NCBI GenBank assembly: GCA_023450085.1
Contig: JAEXHI010000010.1
Span: 62,001 to 126,000 of the forward strand
Origin: Bacteroidota bacterium
Lineage (GTDB): Bacteria; Bacteroidota; Bacteroidia; Sphingobacteriales; Sphingobacteriaceae
DNA: 64,000 bases
Direction: 5' to 3'
The position numbers and the translations under genes were made by a program. The notes beneath the pieces are model-generated. The model was not told the origin of the DNA, did not search any database, and saw only the letters and a program-made list of their open reading frames with translations. Positions 7,602 through 16,259 of the stretch are shown here, piece after piece (position 1 is the first letter of the stretch; each line of letters begins with the position of its first letter).

Positions 7602-9332
7602 ATGAGATGCTTAGTTGTATGGCTTTTAATTTGTTTTAGTGTAAGCTCATCGGCGCAGCAGGTCTACAAGGTATCGGTGATTTTACCGGATACAGCTAAA
7701 GCTATTGCCAAAAAAGTCTCCTATCAAAAAGAAGTGGCTGATAGTTTGTCTGTTTATCGAGAAGCAGAAAAGGTACTGTCGCAACTGCAATTTAAAGGTT
7801 ATTTGTTGGCCGAAATTAGTACACTAAATTTCAAAGGGAAAGAAGCTTACATCAATATTTTGCCCAATCAATTGTACCGATGGGTCAGCTTATTTAGTGG
7901 AAATTTATCCGGTGCAGCCAAGCAAGCAGCTGGTTTTAGGGAACGAAGTTTTGAAGACGCCATTTTTAATGCAGATAGATTAAACCAACTTTTTGAAACG
8001 CTTTTAACCTATTATGAAAACAATGGCTATCCATTTGCCAACGTGAGCTTGGAAGGGATCAATATTTCTAGTAGTGCCATTTCTGCAAGTGTTCATGTAA
8101 AGCCTCAACAACGACTTTTTTTTGATACCATAGAAGTGGTAGGTAGCGGCCAAATTGCACAAAAATACATACAGTCATACCTTAATATTAAAGAAGGTTC
8201 GCCCTATGTCGAGAAAACAGTCCAAGCCATAGAGAATCGTTTACGCGAGTTGCCTTTTTTAACCGTAGTAAAGCCAACAGAGGTTAGGTTCTCGGGAGAA
8301 AAAGCCAAGGTGAGCATCTTTGTGAATAAAAGAGACGCGAATCAATTTGATGGGGTGGTTGGTTTGCAACAAAATGCTGCTACAGGGAAAACACAATTGG
8401 TAGGTAATTTACGATTGCACCTGCAAAATGCTTTTAAAAGAGGAGAGCAGCTTAACTTTAATTATCAGGGGCTTTCCCAGCGTAGTCAATTGTTAGATGT
8501 AAAAGCCGTGGTGCCACATGTATTGAATACAGATTTTGGTTTAAGCCCAAGCCTTTATTTATATAAACAAGATTCGTCTTTTTTAAATGTAGATACCAAG
8601 TTGGGATTTAATTACCTGATGAAGGGAAACAATACTTTTCAGTTTTTTATAGAGAATAAATCTTCGAGACTTTCATCGGTAGAAGCTTATCAAAATGCCA
8701 CCACATTGCCACCAGTACTTGATGCCAATACCATTTTTTACGGACTAGGGCTAAATATGGAAAATTTGGACTACCGTTATAATCCACAAAAGGGCTATAG
8801 CTTAGTTTTAGATGTAGCTGTAGGAAGTAGAAAGATTAAGCGCAACGCGGCCATTCCCGAGCAGCTCTATCAAGGGGTATCATTAAGCAGCACTTCTTAT
8901 CGATGGTTTAGTCATGTTAATTACTATGTGCCTTTGGCCAAACAGCTTGTTTTTGCCTTAGCTAATCAAACGGGAATTATCAGCAGTAAGCAACTGTTGG
9001 AAAATGAGGTGTTCAGGCTTGGTGGACAGCGAAGTTTGAGAGGATTTAATGAACTTTCGGTGCTGGCTACTCAATATACTTATGGTAATGCCGAACTGAG
9101 ATATTTGTTGGAGCAAAACTCTTTTCTTTTTGCTTTTTACAATCAAGGATATTTACAGTATAAGGCCTCAAAGCAAAGTTACACTGATTTTCCTTTGGGA
9201 TTTGGAGCTGGGGTAAACTTCGAAACCAACTTAGGAATACTTTCCATTAGCTATGCATTAGGCAAACAAAGAAATAATCCCTTAAATTTGCGCAACGGAA
9301 AAGTGCACTTCGGCGTTACTGCTCTATTTTAA
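7602..9332 (+). CDS. Omp85/TamA-like outer-membrane assembly protein
   Basis: About 576 residues from the Met of MRCLVVWLLICFSVSSSA, a signal peptide whose cut would leave QQVYK. A POTRA-like domain is visible roughly 160-240 residues in (RLFFDTIEVVGSGQIAQKYIQ to LRELPFLTVVKPTEV), followed by a 16-strand-type beta-barrel. The barrel holds the Omp85 lid motif in RLGGQRSLRGFNE and ends in an aromatic residue (VTALF). It resembles TamA/BamA-family proteins but is shorter than BamA, with fewer POTRA domains, so it is probably a second Omp85 paralogue. DUF4271 starts 1 bp after its stop. Met codons at 7542 and 7596 are alternatives. Confidence 0.8.
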   Translation: MRCLVVWLLICFSVSSSAQQVYKVSVILPDTAKAIAKKVSYQKEVADSLSVYREAEKVLSQLQFKGYLLAEISTLNFKGKEAYINILPNQLYRWVSLFSGNLSGAAKQAAGFRERSFEDAIFNADRLNQLFETLLTYYENNGYPFANVSLEGINISSSAISASVHVKPQQRLFFDTIEVVGSGQIAQKYIQSYLNIKEGSPYVEKTVQAIENRLRELPFLTVVKPTEVRFSGEKAKVSIFVNKRDANQFDGVVGLQQNAATGKTQLVGNLRLHLQNAFKRGEQLNFNYQGLSQRSQLLDVKAVVPHVLNTDFGLSPSLYLYKQDSSFLNVDTKLGFNYLMKGNNTFQFFIENKSSRLSSVEAYQNATTLPPVLDANTIFYGLGLNMENLDYRYNPQKGYSLVLDVAVGSRKIKRNAAIPEQLYQGVSLSSTSYRWFSHVNYYVPLAKQLVFALANQTGIISSKQLLENEVFRLGGQRSLRGFNELSVLATQYTYGNAELRYLLEQNSFLFAFYNQGYLQYKASKQSYTDFPLGFGAGVNFETNLGILSISYALGKQRNNPLNLRNGKVHFGVTALF

Positions 9333-9333
9333 T

Positions 9334-10296
9334 ATGTCAAAAAAAAGCTTTTTGTTTTTCCTTCTGGTTGCTGTAATGACTGTTTTCTGCCAGGCGCAAG
9401 TTCCGGTGCAAACAGATACGGTGTTGAATGTGCAATCTTTGCCAGATAGTTTGCTTGCGGATACTGCGCAGGTAAAAGCGATAGATACTTTAACACCCAA
9501 TATTTTAAAGATTAGAGATTCGTTGACCAATGCGCTATGGTTAGACAGTTTAAACCGAGGTTATGGTTTTGAAGTGTTCTCTTTGCAGAAGATCATTGCC
9601 CAAGCAAACAATCCTCATGAGAAGGTGAGCTATCAACATGGTCAACTTTTGCCCAAGGGAGATGTTTGGGTTTTGGGTATTATTGGTTTCTTGCTGGTGC
9701 TTTTTGCCATTTTAAAAAATGCTTTTGGCAAGCAGCTTAGCTCTGTGGTGCAATCTTTTTATAGTAATAGAGCCCTTACCAATTTGAATAAGGAAGACAA
9801 TCTGGTCACCTCTTGGTCGTTTTTGTTGCTGTTTATCCAATTTGGTTTTACCATAGGGATGTTTTTTTACCTTGCTGCCCAGTACCAAAACTTGCCGGCA
9901 GCTAATCAGGGAGGATTTAGTTTCTTTGTAACAGTTTCGGTAGGTGTGATCTTTTTATACCTGCTTAAAATAATCTTTTTAAGGTTTATTGGTTTCGTAT
10001 TTGATGTGCAGCGTCCGCTTCACCAGTACATTTCAATATTATATTTAAGTTATTTTAATACCTCTTTATTATTCATTCCCATCATCATAGCCTTTGCGCT
10101 ATCAGCTAAGAAATACGGCGCTAGCTATATTGTTTTAGGGATATCTGCCTTGTTGCTCATCTTTGTTTTTCAGTTCATAAGGGCAGCAATAAATATTTTA
10201 TCGCAATATAGGTTTCCTAAATTGTATTTATTTTTGTATTTTTGCACCCTCGAAATTTGCCCTATATTGATATTAATCAAGGCAGTAGGTATATAA
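9334..10296 (+). CDS. DUF4271 integral membrane protein
   Basis: 320 residues: a signal peptide (VAVMTVFCQA, then Gln), a soluble region of about 90 residues rich in Asp and Thr, and about six membrane helices beginning at VLGIIGFLLVLFAILKNAF. This is the DUF4271 family, almost limited to Bacteroidota and often found next to uroporphyrinogen-III synthase, as here. Its function is unknown. It starts 1 bp after the Omp85 gene, and its 3' end carries two promoter-like boxes that would serve hemD. Confidence 0.82.
   Translation: MSKKSFLFFLLVAVMTVFCQAQVPVQTDTVLNVQSLPDSLLADTAQVKAIDTLTPNILKIRDSLTNALWLDSLNRGYGFEVFSLQKIIAQANNPHEKVSYQHGQLLPKGDVWVLGIIGFLLVLFAILKNAFGKQLSSVVQSFYSNRALTNLNKEDNLVTSWSFLLLFIQFGFTIGMFFYLAAQYQNLPAANQGGFSFFVTVSVGVIFLYLLKIIFLRFIGFVFDVQRPLHQYISILYLSYFNTSLLFIPIIIAFALSAKKYGASYIVLGISALLLIFVFQFIRAAINILSQYRFPKLYLFLYFCTLEICPILILIKAVGI
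10229..10244 (+). promoter_or_regulatory. Two adjacent Bacteroidota -7 boxes inside the end of the DUF4271 gene
   Basis: TATTTTTG occurs twice back to back (10229-10236 and 10237-10244), both exact matches to TAnnTTTG. They are about 70 bp upstream of the likely hemD start. They overlap codons for hydrophobic residues, so chance is possible, but the tandem arrangement suggests an internal promoter. Confidence 0.45.
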
Positions 10297-10311
10297 GTGC
10301 TAACTAGGAAA

Positions 10312-11082
10312 ATGCAAGAAAATAAAGACGAAAGACTGCGCAAGGTAAAAAGTATATTGGTAACCTTGCCTAAGCCAGAAACTGAAAAATCGCCATATTT
10401 TGATTTAGCCAAGAAGTATAATCTTAAGATAGATTTCCGCTCTTTCATTCATGTTGAAGGCGTTCCAGCCAAAGATTTTAGGAAAGAGAAAGTGAATTTG
10501 GCTGATTATACTGCGGTGGTTTTTACCAGTAGAAATGCTGTTGATCATTTCTTCAGGATTTGTGAAGAAATGCGCTTCGAAGTTTCAGTAAACTTGAAGT
10601 ACTTCTGTATCTCGGAATCTACAGCGCTTTATCTCCAAAAATATATTCAGTACAGGAAACGTAAGATTTTCTTTGGAAAACAAACTGCTGCTGATTTGGC
10701 TGAAGTGTTGAAGAAACATGCTGGAGAAAAATTCCTTTATCCTTGTTCGGATGTAGCGACAGAGGATACCATGAACTTTCTTCAGAAGAATGGCTACGAT
10801 GTAACCCCTGCGGTGCTTTTTAGGACGGTAGTAAGTGATCTTTCTGATCTTGCTGATGTGTTTTATGATATCCTTGCTTTCTTTAGCCCGTCGAGCATTC
10901 AGTCGCTGTATATAAATTTCCCCAATTTTCTACAGAACAATACTCGCATCGCAACTTTTGGTTTAAATACTCAAAAAGCGGTGGCTGATAAAGGGCTGAT
11001 TGTGGATATCGCAGCGCCAAATCCAGAGGCTCCATCAATGATCATGGCCTTGGAGAACTATATCAAGAAATCCAACAAATAA
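10312..11082 (+). CDS. hemD: Uroporphyrinogen-III synthase
   Basis: About 256 residues with the HemD two-lobed pattern: VKSILVTLPKPE at the first strand, ADYTAVVFTSRNAVDHFFRI in lobe one, and ALFRTVVSDLSDLADVFYDILAFFSPSSIQSLY followed by RIATFGLNTQKAV in lobe two. It cyclises hydroxymethylbilane to uroporphyrinogen III in tetrapyrrole synthesis. I chose the ATG at 10312, preceded by AGGAA; a GTG at 10297 in the same frame directly after the DUF4271 stop is the alternative. It is the last gene before the gld cluster. Confidence 0.85.
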   Translation: MQENKDERLRKVKSILVTLPKPETEKSPYFDLAKKYNLKIDFRSFIHVEGVPAKDFRKEKVNLADYTAVVFTSRNAVDHFFRICEEMRFEVSVNLKYFCISESTALYLQKYIQYRKRKIFFGKQTAADLAEVLKKHAGEKFLYPCSDVATEDTMNFLQKNGYDVTPAVLFRTVVSDLSDLADVFYDILAFFSPSSIQSLYINFPNFLQNNTRIATFGLNTQKAVADKGLIVDIAAPNPEAPSMIMALENYIKKSNK

Positions 11083-11434
11083 TTGCTTCAAATACTTGTT
11101 TATAGGTATTGATATGCAGTCGGTTATCATTTAGCTTGCAAAATAAAAGCTTCTTAAATAGCGATAACACAATAAAGCAAAAAAAATAGCGTTAACTTCT
11201 ACTGGTTGTCAGGTAGGTACATTTAAAATGTACCTATTTGATGGCCTTTGATAGGTTCTAAGGATGAAATAGCTGCTTTGGAAGCGCTTCAATTATCTTT
11301 GAAAACCTAGGGTTTTGAAATAAACAGAATGTTAATAAAATATTTCGACACAAAAAGTGTGGATTTTTTTGTGCGAATAGTTGTTAATCTCAATGTTAAT
11401 TGATAAAATTGCTATAAAATTGCTTAGACAACAT
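11083..11434 (+). promoter_or_regulatory. gldK upstream region with a near-perfect palindrome
   Basis: This 352-bp gap holds no convincing gene. A palindrome at 11214-11236 has 11-base arms (TAGGTACATTT and AAATGTACCTA) around one central base; it may be an operator or the hemD transcript end. A second small hairpin at about 11350-11372 pairs CACAAAAA with TTTTTGTG. A TATAAAATTG sequence about 20 bp upstream of gldK (11413-11422) is a near match to the -7 box. Confidence 0.5.
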
Positions 11435-12754
11435 ATGAAGAAATTATACTTTCTTGCGATTACCGTGCTTTCTTTGATGCTTTCCAGTTGTGGAAAGGGC
11501 GGTAATGGGGAATTAGTAGGGGCTTATAACAGGAAATTTAAAAATAATGCGATCCCTTTGGGGATGGTTTATATACCTGGTGGTCGGAACCTTTTGGGGA
11601 TGACTGATGAGGATATTACCTTTTATCAAGGCAAACAAAGTAAGATGGTTTCGATGAGCCCATTCTATATGGATCAAACAGAAATCACTAACGCTGAATA
11701 CAGACAGTTTGTAAATTGGGTAAGAGATTCCATTGCCGTTACTAAAGGTAATATTGATGATTATTTCATTAAGCCAAAAGGTGGTGCTGCCGCTGGACCT
11801 TCTACTTTTAAAACCATCGATTGGAAAAAAGTTGGAAATGGTTCTAATCTTTGGAGAAACAAAAAGCCAGATGTACAGAATAAGTTAAAAGCAATGTATA
11901 TCAATGATAACCTTTCAAGCTTTACCAATGGTAAGAATGATAAGGACATCGATATTAAACTTTTGCGCTATGCTTATGTAGAAAAGAACATGGATATGGC
12001 TTTGGAAAATGCCTCGTCTCCTAACAGACAACGTATTGACGATTACGATATCTATACTGATAATCCAACCCCAGGAAAAGTTAATGAGCACCCTTCTGTA
12101 ATGGTTTACCCTGATACCTTGGTTTGGAGAAAAGATTACACTTACGAGTATAACGATCCAATGGTTGAGGCTTACTTTAACCACCCTTCATATGATAAAT
12201 ATCCGGTAGTTGGTGTTACTTGGGATCAAGCAAGAGCATTTAGCAACTGGCGTACGCAATTTTATGAAAATGTAGCTCGTCAACGTAAGCTACCTGCAAA
12301 CTCTAGATTAAAATATGATTTGCCAACAGAGGCTGAATTTGAATACGCCGCTCGTGGTGGTAGAACCCAAACCAAATATCCTTGGGGAGGTCCTTACATT
12401 ATGAATGCCAAAGGCTGTTTACAAGCTAACTTTAAAGTAGGCAGAGGTAACTATGTAGATGATGGTGCTTTATACACCGTTGAAGCCAAAGCGTATTTGC
12501 CAAACGATTACGGTTTGTATAACATGTCGGGTAACGTAGCAGAATGGACTTTGAACTCTTACAACAGTTCACTACCTGAAGATAAAAACCCAATTTTTAG
12601 AAAAGGTAAACGTAAAGTAGTTAAAGGCGGTTCATGGAAAGATATCGGATTTTTCCTTCAAAATTCCGTAGCTCAACATGAATACCAAAACGTTCCTAGA
12701 TCATACATCGGTTTCAGATGTGTGTCACACTTCCCTGGGAACAGCTTAATGTAA
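11435..12754 (+). CDS. gldK: Gliding/T9SS lipoprotein GldK
   Basis: 439 residues with a lipoprotein signal peptide (lipobox LSSC, Cys19) and a formylglycine-generating-enzyme/sulfatase-modifying domain. Visible blocks are MVYIPGGRNLLGM, MDQTEITNAEYRQFVNW, YPVVGVTWDQARAFSNWR, LPTEAEFEYAARGG, YNMSGNVAEWTLN and the closing IGFRCV. GldK forms the periplasmic ring of the type IX secretion system with GldN at the outer membrane. The ATG at 11435 is chosen because it starts the signal peptide; upstream in-frame Met codons from 11381 add a non-signal stretch. First gene of gldKLMN. Confidence 0.95.
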   Translation: MKKLYFLAITVLSLMLSSCGKGGNGELVGAYNRKFKNNAIPLGMVYIPGGRNLLGMTDEDITFYQGKQSKMVSMSPFYMDQTEITNAEYRQFVNWVRDSIAVTKGNIDDYFIKPKGGAAAGPSTFKTIDWKKVGNGSNLWRNKKPDVQNKLKAMYINDNLSSFTNGKNDKDIDIKLLRYAYVEKNMDMALENASSPNRQRIDDYDIYTDNPTPGKVNEHPSVMVYPDTLVWRKDYTYEYNDPMVEAYFNHPSYDKYPVVGVTWDQARAFSNWRTQFYENVARQRKLPANSRLKYDLPTEAEFEYAARGGRTQTKYPWGGPYIMNAKGCLQANFKVGRGNYVDDGALYTVEAKAYLPNDYGLYNMSGNVAEWTLNSYNSSLPEDKNPIFRKGKRKVVKGGSWKDIGFFLQNSVAQHEYQNVPRSYIGFRCVSHFPGNSLM

Positions 12755-12809
12755 AAACAGAAATTAAAATAAGAAAAACCACAAACTAAAAAATTAACTA
12801 TTAAGAACT

Positions 12810-13619
12810 ATGGCAGGAAAATATGCTACTAATGAGGCGAAATTACACTTAGCAACGTCAATCGGAGCTTCTATTGTAATTGTTGGTGCGTTGTTTAAAA
12901 TCCTTCACTTGGGAGGTATTTGGGGAAGTATCATGATCGGGGTGGGACTTGGAGTGGAGGCTCTTCTTTTCCTGTTAACTGGTTTGTTCCCTCCTCATGC
13001 AGAAGTAGAATGGGATAAAGTTTATCCGCAATTGCGTAAAGATGGTAAACCTACACCTGCTGATGCAATTCCTCAAGTTGCTGCGGTTAGCGGAGCTTCT
13101 TCTACCGGCGCATTGGATAAATTAGTGAACGAAAAAATTGGTCCAGAATTAATCGAAAGCTTAGGAAACGGCTTGCGTACTTTTGGCGATAGGGTAGCAA
13201 GTATCTCTAATGTAGCTGATGCTTCTTTAGCTACCAATGAATTTACTTCAAACGTAAAAGGCGCTAGCGCTAGTCTTGGTAACATGAACGCTGCTTTTGG
13301 TAAAGCTACTGAGCAATTGGCTGAGCTAGGTGCTAGCAATGCAGATTCAAAAGCTTACCACGAACAAGTAAATAATTTGGCAAAGAACCTTTCGGCGTTA
13401 AATGCAGTGTATGAATTGGAATTGCAAGATTCTAGCGCTCATTTAAAATCAATGAATAAATTTTACCAAAACTTAGCCTTAACTATGGATAATTTCAACG
13501 AATCTATGGAAGATTCAAAACAGTTCAAGGAAGAAGTTGGTAAGCTAGCCAAAAACTTATCGTCGTTAAATGCCATTTATGGTAACATGCTAACGGCAAT
13601 GAATCAACCACGTGCTTAA
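12810..13619 (+). CDS. gldL: T9SS motor protein GldL
   Basis: 269 residues. Two N-terminal membrane helices (about 16-34 and 38-60) are followed by a long, mostly helical cytoplasmic tail with heptad-like Leu/Asn repeats. Glu50 in GVGLGVEALLFLL sits inside helix 2 and corresponds to the membrane-buried acidic residue of GldL (about position 49 in Flavobacterium) implicated in proton flow. GldL and GldM form the inner-membrane motor that powers T9SS and gliding. It lies 55 bp after gldK and 38 bp before gldM. Confidence 0.95.
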   Translation: MAGKYATNEAKLHLATSIGASIVIVGALFKILHLGGIWGSIMIGVGLGVEALLFLLTGLFPPHAEVEWDKVYPQLRKDGKPTPADAIPQVAAVSGASSTGALDKLVNEKIGPELIESLGNGLRTFGDRVASISNVADASLATNEFTSNVKGASASLGNMNAAFGKATEQLAELGASNADSKAYHEQVNNLAKNLSALNAVYELELQDSSAHLKSMNKFYQNLALTMDNFNESMEDSKQFKEEVGKLAKNLSSLNAIYGNMLTAMNQPRA

Positions 13620-13657
13620 TTGGTCATATTATCTAACTTATAAAATATTGATATAAT

Positions 13658-15184
13658 ATGGCAGGAGGTAAGGAAACGGCAAGGCAGAAGATGATCGGTA
13701 TCATGTATTTGGTACTATTAGCGATGCTTGCCCTAAACGTTTCTGATTTGGTATTGAAAGCTTTCAAGAACATCAATGATAGTTTGAATACCTCTAAGGA
13801 AAACGTTGGAAATAACATCACCCAACTTTTAAGAAATTACGAAAGCACAAAGGCCAAAGAGAGTGGCGATAATTTGCTTAAGTTAAATAGAGCAAAAGAA
13901 GCGCAAAAGATAGCTGAAGATTTAATCAAACATATTGATGGACTTCAGGCGAAAGTTGCTGAAGAGGGACTTGACGAAAATGGCGAGTTAAAACAAAAAA
14001 ACAACCTTGATATTGGTCAAAATATCATGGGTAGCGATACTGAAAATAAAGAAGGTAAAAAACTACAAGCTAAGATCAACGAAACAGGCAAGAAATTAGC
14101 CGCATTATTGCAAGCTGACGAGGGTAAACCAACCTTTATGTTACAGGCACTTGATCCAGCAAAACCTAGAGCTGGTGAGCCTAAGACTTGGACGGGCAAT
14201 AATTTTGGCGAAGGAGTTCCTTTGGCAGCTTTCAGAACCATCTTGACGATGTTGCAGAACGATGCTAAAAACATGGAAGCAGATATCATCAACAAAATTT
14301 TGGCTGATAAACCTATTGTAGTGCTAGATCAGTTTGAAGCTGTTGCGGTAGCACCTTCTTCATATGTGATCCAAGGTCAGCCATATAAAGCTGAAATTTA
14401 TCTAACTGCAAGTGATTCTAAATCTAGCCCAGATGTTAGCGTGAATGGTAATAAAGTGCCTACCGAAAACGGAAAAGGTGTTTATACTGGTGGTACTGGT
14501 AGTGTTGGTACTTTCACTTGGAAAGGTACAATTAGAGTTAAAGAAAGAAACGGTAACATCAAGACTTATGAGACCAAGCCACAAACTTATCAAGTGGCAG
14601 CCCCTTCGGCAACGGTTTCATCAGATAAACTGAATGTAATTTACGCAGGTATTCCAAATCCATTTACTATTTCTGCAGCAGGTTTCCCTAATATTAATGC
14701 GAGCATTAGTGGTGGCGGTTCCCTAACTGGCGGCAATGGAAAATATATGGTAAATGTACCTGGTTCATTGGTAGGTAAAGAAGTTTCTATTAGTGTGACT
14801 GGCAGCAATGCTGGTAAAACGGTAAACTTGGGAGCGCCTACATTTAGGGTAAAAGCCATTCCTGCACCAGTGGCTAAAGTTGGTGGTTACGGAGGTGGCG
14901 ATATTGCTTCGGTACAATTGAAAAGCGAATCGGAAATTGAAGCTGATTTAGATGATTTTCCTTTTGATGTGAAGTTTAAGATCTTACGCTTTGAACTAAC
15001 CGTAATTAAACCTCGTGCTGATGCGATTACGATATCAGGACAAGGTGGTAATTTTGCTGGAGCGGTAAGAAGTGCAATCAATGCGGTATCTCCAGGAACA
15101 AGGGTTATTTTTGACCAAATTGTTTCTCAAGGTCCTGATGGTAGACAAAAGGTTTTACCTGCGTTGGTATTTAATGTAAAATAA
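13658..15184 (+). CDS. gldM: T9SS motor protein GldM
   Basis: 508 residues. A single N-terminal helix (MIGIMYLVLLAMLALNVSDLVL) is followed by a large periplasmic part of four beta/helical domains that spans the periplasm to GldK/GldN. Arg9 (MAGGKETARQ) is at the position of the conserved Arg thought to interact with the GldL membrane Glu. The periplasmic domains include an Ig-like region (YVIQGQPYKAEIYLTASDS) and a C-terminal domain ending VLPALVFNVK. The stop adjoins gldN. Confidence 0.95.
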   Translation: MAGGKETARQKMIGIMYLVLLAMLALNVSDLVLKAFKNINDSLNTSKENVGNNITQLLRNYESTKAKESGDNLLKLNRAKEAQKIAEDLIKHIDGLQAKVAEEGLDENGELKQKNNLDIGQNIMGSDTENKEGKKLQAKINETGKKLAALLQADEGKPTFMLQALDPAKPRAGEPKTWTGNNFGEGVPLAAFRTILTMLQNDAKNMEADIINKILADKPIVVLDQFEAVAVAPSSYVIQGQPYKAEIYLTASDSKSSPDVSVNGNKVPTENGKGVYTGGTGSVGTFTWKGTIRVKERNGNIKTYETKPQTYQVAAPSATVSSDKLNVIYAGIPNPFTISAAGFPNINASISGGGSLTGGNGKYMVNVPGSLVGKEVSISVTGSNAGKTVNLGAPTFRVKAIPAPVAKVGGYGGGDIASVQLKSESEIEADLDDFPFDVKFKILRFELTVIKPRADAITISGQGGNFAGAVRSAINAVSPGTRVIFDQIVSQGPDGRQKVLPALVFNVK

Positions 15185-15190
15185 TTGAAG

Positions 15191-16129
15191 ATGAAAAAGA
15201 TTGCGTTGTCGTTGGTATTTATTGCGGTAATTTCAATTACTGGTTTTGCCCAAAAAAAGGCAACTACCAATAAGAAAGGTGTAAAAACTCCTCCTAAGGT
15301 GGTGCAAGAAGCTCCTAAAACAGAGGCCCCAAAAGTAGATACTACCAAAACGGTGGTTAAGAAAAAGCAGAAAGTAAGGCCGAAAGATGGCTATGCCATG
15401 GAGAAGGAACTTAGAGATACTGCTTCTGAAAAAGCTTTTTTGGCTGTAATTAAGGATGAAGATGTAGTGCTTACCAAACGTGTTTGGAGAGATATCGATT
15501 TACGTGATACCATTAATGGTGTACTTAATTTCCCTAAGTCAAGGTTAATAGATGTACTGCTTACTCAAGTGAGATTAGAAGAGCTTACTGCTTATAACCC
15601 AAAAAATCCAACTACTTTGGATGATGATGATGCATTTAATTTCCCTTTAGATACTGCAGAAGCAATTAAATTGGCAAATGGTGTGGTAAACGTAACCAAT
15701 AACAAAACAGGTACGGTTACACAAGTGCCAGGTGAGTTTAATCCTGCTTTGTTCTTGAAATATAGAATTAAGGAAGATTGGGTTTTTGATGGTAAAAGAG
15801 GTGTTTTCGAACCTCGTATCATTGGTTTGGCTCCGTTGAAGTTCAATGAGCAAACTAAAGATTGGCAACCAGTATTTTGGATTGCCTACGAGGAAGCTAG
15901 AGATATTTTGGCAACCAAAAGACTTTTCAACGCTTTGAACGATTCTTCACCATTAAGCATGGACGATTTCTTTATACACCGTTTGTTCTCTAGCCATATT
16001 GTTAAGGAAACCAATTCTGGTGATTATAAGGTTAAAGATTTGGTGACCGATCCTAGATTACGTTTATTAGAAAGTGAGCGTATCAAGAAGAAAATGGCTG
16101 ATATGGAACAAGGTCTTTGGGAATACTAA
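15191..16129 (+). CDS. gldN: Gliding/T9SS protein GldN
   Basis: 312 residues from the ATG at 15191 (an in-frame TTG at 15185 directly after the gldM stop is less likely). A signal peptide (MKKIALSLVFIAVISITGFA, then Gln) is followed by a Lys/Pro/Thr-rich linker. The conserved GldN/PorN domain contains KRVWRDIDLRDTINGVLNFP, WVFDGKRGVFEPRIIGLAPLK, WQPVFWIAYEEARDIL and DDFFIHRLFSS. GldN partners GldK in the periplasmic ring. Last gene of the operon, followed by a strong terminator. Confidence 0.95.
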   Translation: MKKIALSLVFIAVISITGFAQKKATTNKKGVKTPPKVVQEAPKTEAPKVDTTKTVVKKKQKVRPKDGYAMEKELRDTASEKAFLAVIKDEDVVLTKRVWRDIDLRDTINGVLNFPKSRLIDVLLTQVRLEELTAYNPKNPTTLDDDDAFNFPLDTAEAIKLANGVVNVTNNKTGTVTQVPGEFNPALFLKYRIKEDWVFDGKRGVFEPRIIGLAPLKFNEQTKDWQPVFWIAYEEARDILATKRLFNALNDSSPLSMDDFFIHRLFSSHIVKETNSGDYKVKDLVTDPRLRLLESERIKKKMADMEQGLWEY

Positions 16130-16153
16130 CCTAAGCTAGTTTTATAAAATATA

Positions 16154-16187
16154 AAGTCCCGATGTTTGTTCATCGGGACTTTTTTGT
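16154..16187 (+). terminator. Rho-independent terminator of the gldKLMN operon
   Basis: An 11-bp perfect stem, AAGTCCCGATG (16154-16164) with CATCGGGACTT (16171-16181), has a 6-base loop and is followed by a run of T. The minus strand also has an A/T-rich trailer, so it may serve the convergent uvrC transcript too. Confidence 0.93.
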
Positions 16188-16204
16188 TGTGAGGTATTTT
16201 GCCA

Positions 16205-16248
16205 TTCTTAAGCATCACGGATTGCTTCGTACCTCGCAATGACATCAA
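16205..16248. repeat. Half-palindrome of the TCATTGCGAGGTACGAA repeat family
   Basis: In reverse complement this reads GATGTCATTGCGAGGTACGA and continues AGCAATCC. It is nearly identical to the left arm of the inverted repeat at 52574-52656. It sits between the terminator and the uvrC stop. Such CATTGCGAGG elements are dispersed intergenic repeats in many Bacteroidota genomes. Confidence 0.6.
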
Positions 16249-16259
16249 AGAGACTTGTT

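Noticed and set aside
11381..11434. Upstream start for gldK
   Set aside because: It would add 18 residues before a complete lipoprotein signal peptide that begins at 11435.
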